Source of the DNA: Cepaea nemoralis | Taxonomy: Eukaryota > Mollusca > Gastropoda > Stylommatophora > Helicidae | DNA: 64,000 nucleotides | Direction of reading: 5' to 3' | NCBI GenBank assembly: GCA_014155875.1 | Contig: JACEFZ010015095.1 | Location: 372,001-436,000, forward strand | The notes under the pieces: model-generated | What the model saw: the letters and a program-made list of their open reading frames with translations, nothing else | Told to the model about the DNA's origin: nothing | Database searches by the model: none | Shown here: positions 62,748-64,000 of the stretch, in pieces | How positions within the stretch are numbered: the first letter of the stretch is position 1 | How the letters are laid out: every line of letters starts with the position of its first letter | Made by a program: the position numbers and the translations under genes

Positions 62748-64000
62748 TCATTCATTCAGTAGCATGTCCTTTGCAGAACCTCGCTCCCATAACAACCTTC
62801 CGGAAAGCTTCTCGATCACAAGCAAGATGTCCCGCGTCTGATACACCCATCTGGAGATCATCCGCCACATCCTGCACCCATCTTCTCTTTGGCCTTCCTC
62901 TTCCTCTCTTCCCAGACATATACCCTTCCATTATTGTTCTCTCCAAACCTTCGTGACGTTTCAAGTGACCAAAATACTTAAATTTTCTTTGTTTTATCGT
63001 CTTTAATAGCCATCCCTCCTCAATATTCAACTCTTGAAGTATGGATGCATTTGTTCTTTTCTTTACCCAAGATATTCTTAGAACTCGTCTATAACATTTA
63101 TATTCAAAGGCGTTTATGCGCTGTTCAGCTTGTTTAGTAAGTGTCCATGTCTCACAGGCGTATGTTGCAATGGGAAAGATGCATGCTCTTAAAAATCTAA
63201 TTTTTGTAGTTCTGTCTGTCCCACTCCATAATTTATTCATCTGTTTTAGTCTTTGAAGAGCAATGGATAGTCGCCGTTTAATTTCTTTCATTGTGTCACC
63301 GTTATTGGTAATCAATGACCCAAGATATTCAAAATTTTCCACCAACTCCAATTTTCCCCCATTAATGTATATTTCTTTCTCCATAGTAGTTTTATCTGTA
63401 TGCATTACATTATCTTTGTTTTTGCTATGTTAAGATATAAGTTGTGATTTTCACTATTCAATTGGGTTGAGGCTATTAGGTTTTCTATGCCATTCTGTGT
63501 TGTGGATAGTAATACTGTATCATCAGCATATTGAATCTCGGGCATCATATAGCTCCCTGTTTATATCATCTCTTACATTTCTCATTATATTTTCGGCATA
63601 CAGGTTAAACAAATAGGGTGACAGCACACAGCCCTGACGGACTCCTTGCTTGATGTCAAACCAATCTGATGCCTCGCCATCTATTCTAACTGCTGCTTGT
63701 TGGTCTAGATAGAGCATTTTTATGAGTTGTACTACATGTGATGGAAAGCCCATAGTCCTCAAGATTTCCCAAAGTTTCTGATGCTGTACACAGTCAAATG
63801 CCTTTGAATAATCCACAAAACATGAGTATAGGTTTACATTAAATTCTCTGCACTTCTCTATTATTAAACGCATGTTGAATATGTGATCTCTTGTTCTTCT
63901 TCCTTGTCTAAATCCAGCTTGAACTACGTTAATCTCTTCTTCCTTTTTCTTACGAAGTCTTGCCATTATGACTTTTAGTAGGATTTTACTTGCATGACTG
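62748..64000 (-). pseudogene. RTE-like LINE, family gamma, second copy (continues past the window)
   Basis: Minus strand, from the window end to a (GAAT)n tail at plus 62742-62758. RT: VVQAGFRQGRRTRDHIF, SCFVDYSKAFDCVQHQ, IKQGVRQGCVLSPYLFN, then a ~26-bp deletion relative to the copy at 24990-27530 that shifts the frame before QYADDTVLLST (about 63515-63535). 63405-62752 is open through the C-terminal module (KYFGHLKRHEGLERTIM, GKRGRGRPKRRWVQDVADDL). The 5' part lies beyond 64000. It has inserted in the endonuclease region of the beta LINE. Confidence 0.92.

Overview
This is a gene-poor, AT-rich stretch of an animal nuclear genome, almost certainly an invertebrate. I see no ordinary host protein-coding gene. 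Nearly everything recognisable is a transposable element (TE): three LTR retrotransposons with both LTRs, many RTE-like and I-like LINE pieces, hAT-, Mutator-, mariner- and piggyBac-type DNA transposon remnants, several minisatellites, and one 28S rRNA fragment of ordinary metazoan type. The species cannot be fixed from the sequence.

Layout, left to right. 1-788 is a 50-bp satellite array. 2016-11262 is a young Ty3/gypsy element on the minus strand: identical 241-bp LTRs, TAAC target duplication, near-intact gag and pol. 12836-14330 is a decayed RTE-like LINE (family alpha, minus strand) interrupted by a 28S rRNA fragment (13217-13500) fused to an internally deleted RTE-like sequence. 14889-22212 is a plus-strand alpha LINE, itself split by a nearly complete minus-strand RTE (family beta, 16900-20224) with a perfect 12-bp target duplication and one intact 974-codon ORF. 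24990-27530 is a 5'-truncated family gamma LINE. 27650-31090 is a hAT relic split by an I-like LINE. 31815-37200 holds more RTE pieces and a Mutator-like transposase relic.

38354-47188 is an LTR element with GTCTC duplication inserted in the ORF1 of an I-like LINE. Its pol order is protease-integrase-RT-RNase H, the unusual order known for the Gmr1 clade of Ty3/gypsy elements. 48890-52110 is a LINE reverse transcriptase (RT) gene in which a 46-bp piece of the RT coding sequence has expanded into a minisatellite, which then received a TTAA-flanked MITE and was copied as a 1,023-bp higher-order unit. 52398-60776 is a second LTR element with Gmr1-like order (CTTG duplication, 611-bp LTRs), lacking the integrase core. 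It sits in a beta LINE copy that continues to 62747, where a gamma LINE has inserted and runs off the window end.

The nesting gives a relative chronology. Autonomous activity now seems possible only for the beta RTE at 16900-20224 and, apart from one homopolymer frame break, the gypsy element at 2016-11262. The items I would follow first are the RT-derived minisatellite/MITE composite, the two Gmr1-order elements, the 28S-RTE chimera, and the intact nested RTE. Family assignments rest on motif reading, not on database searches.
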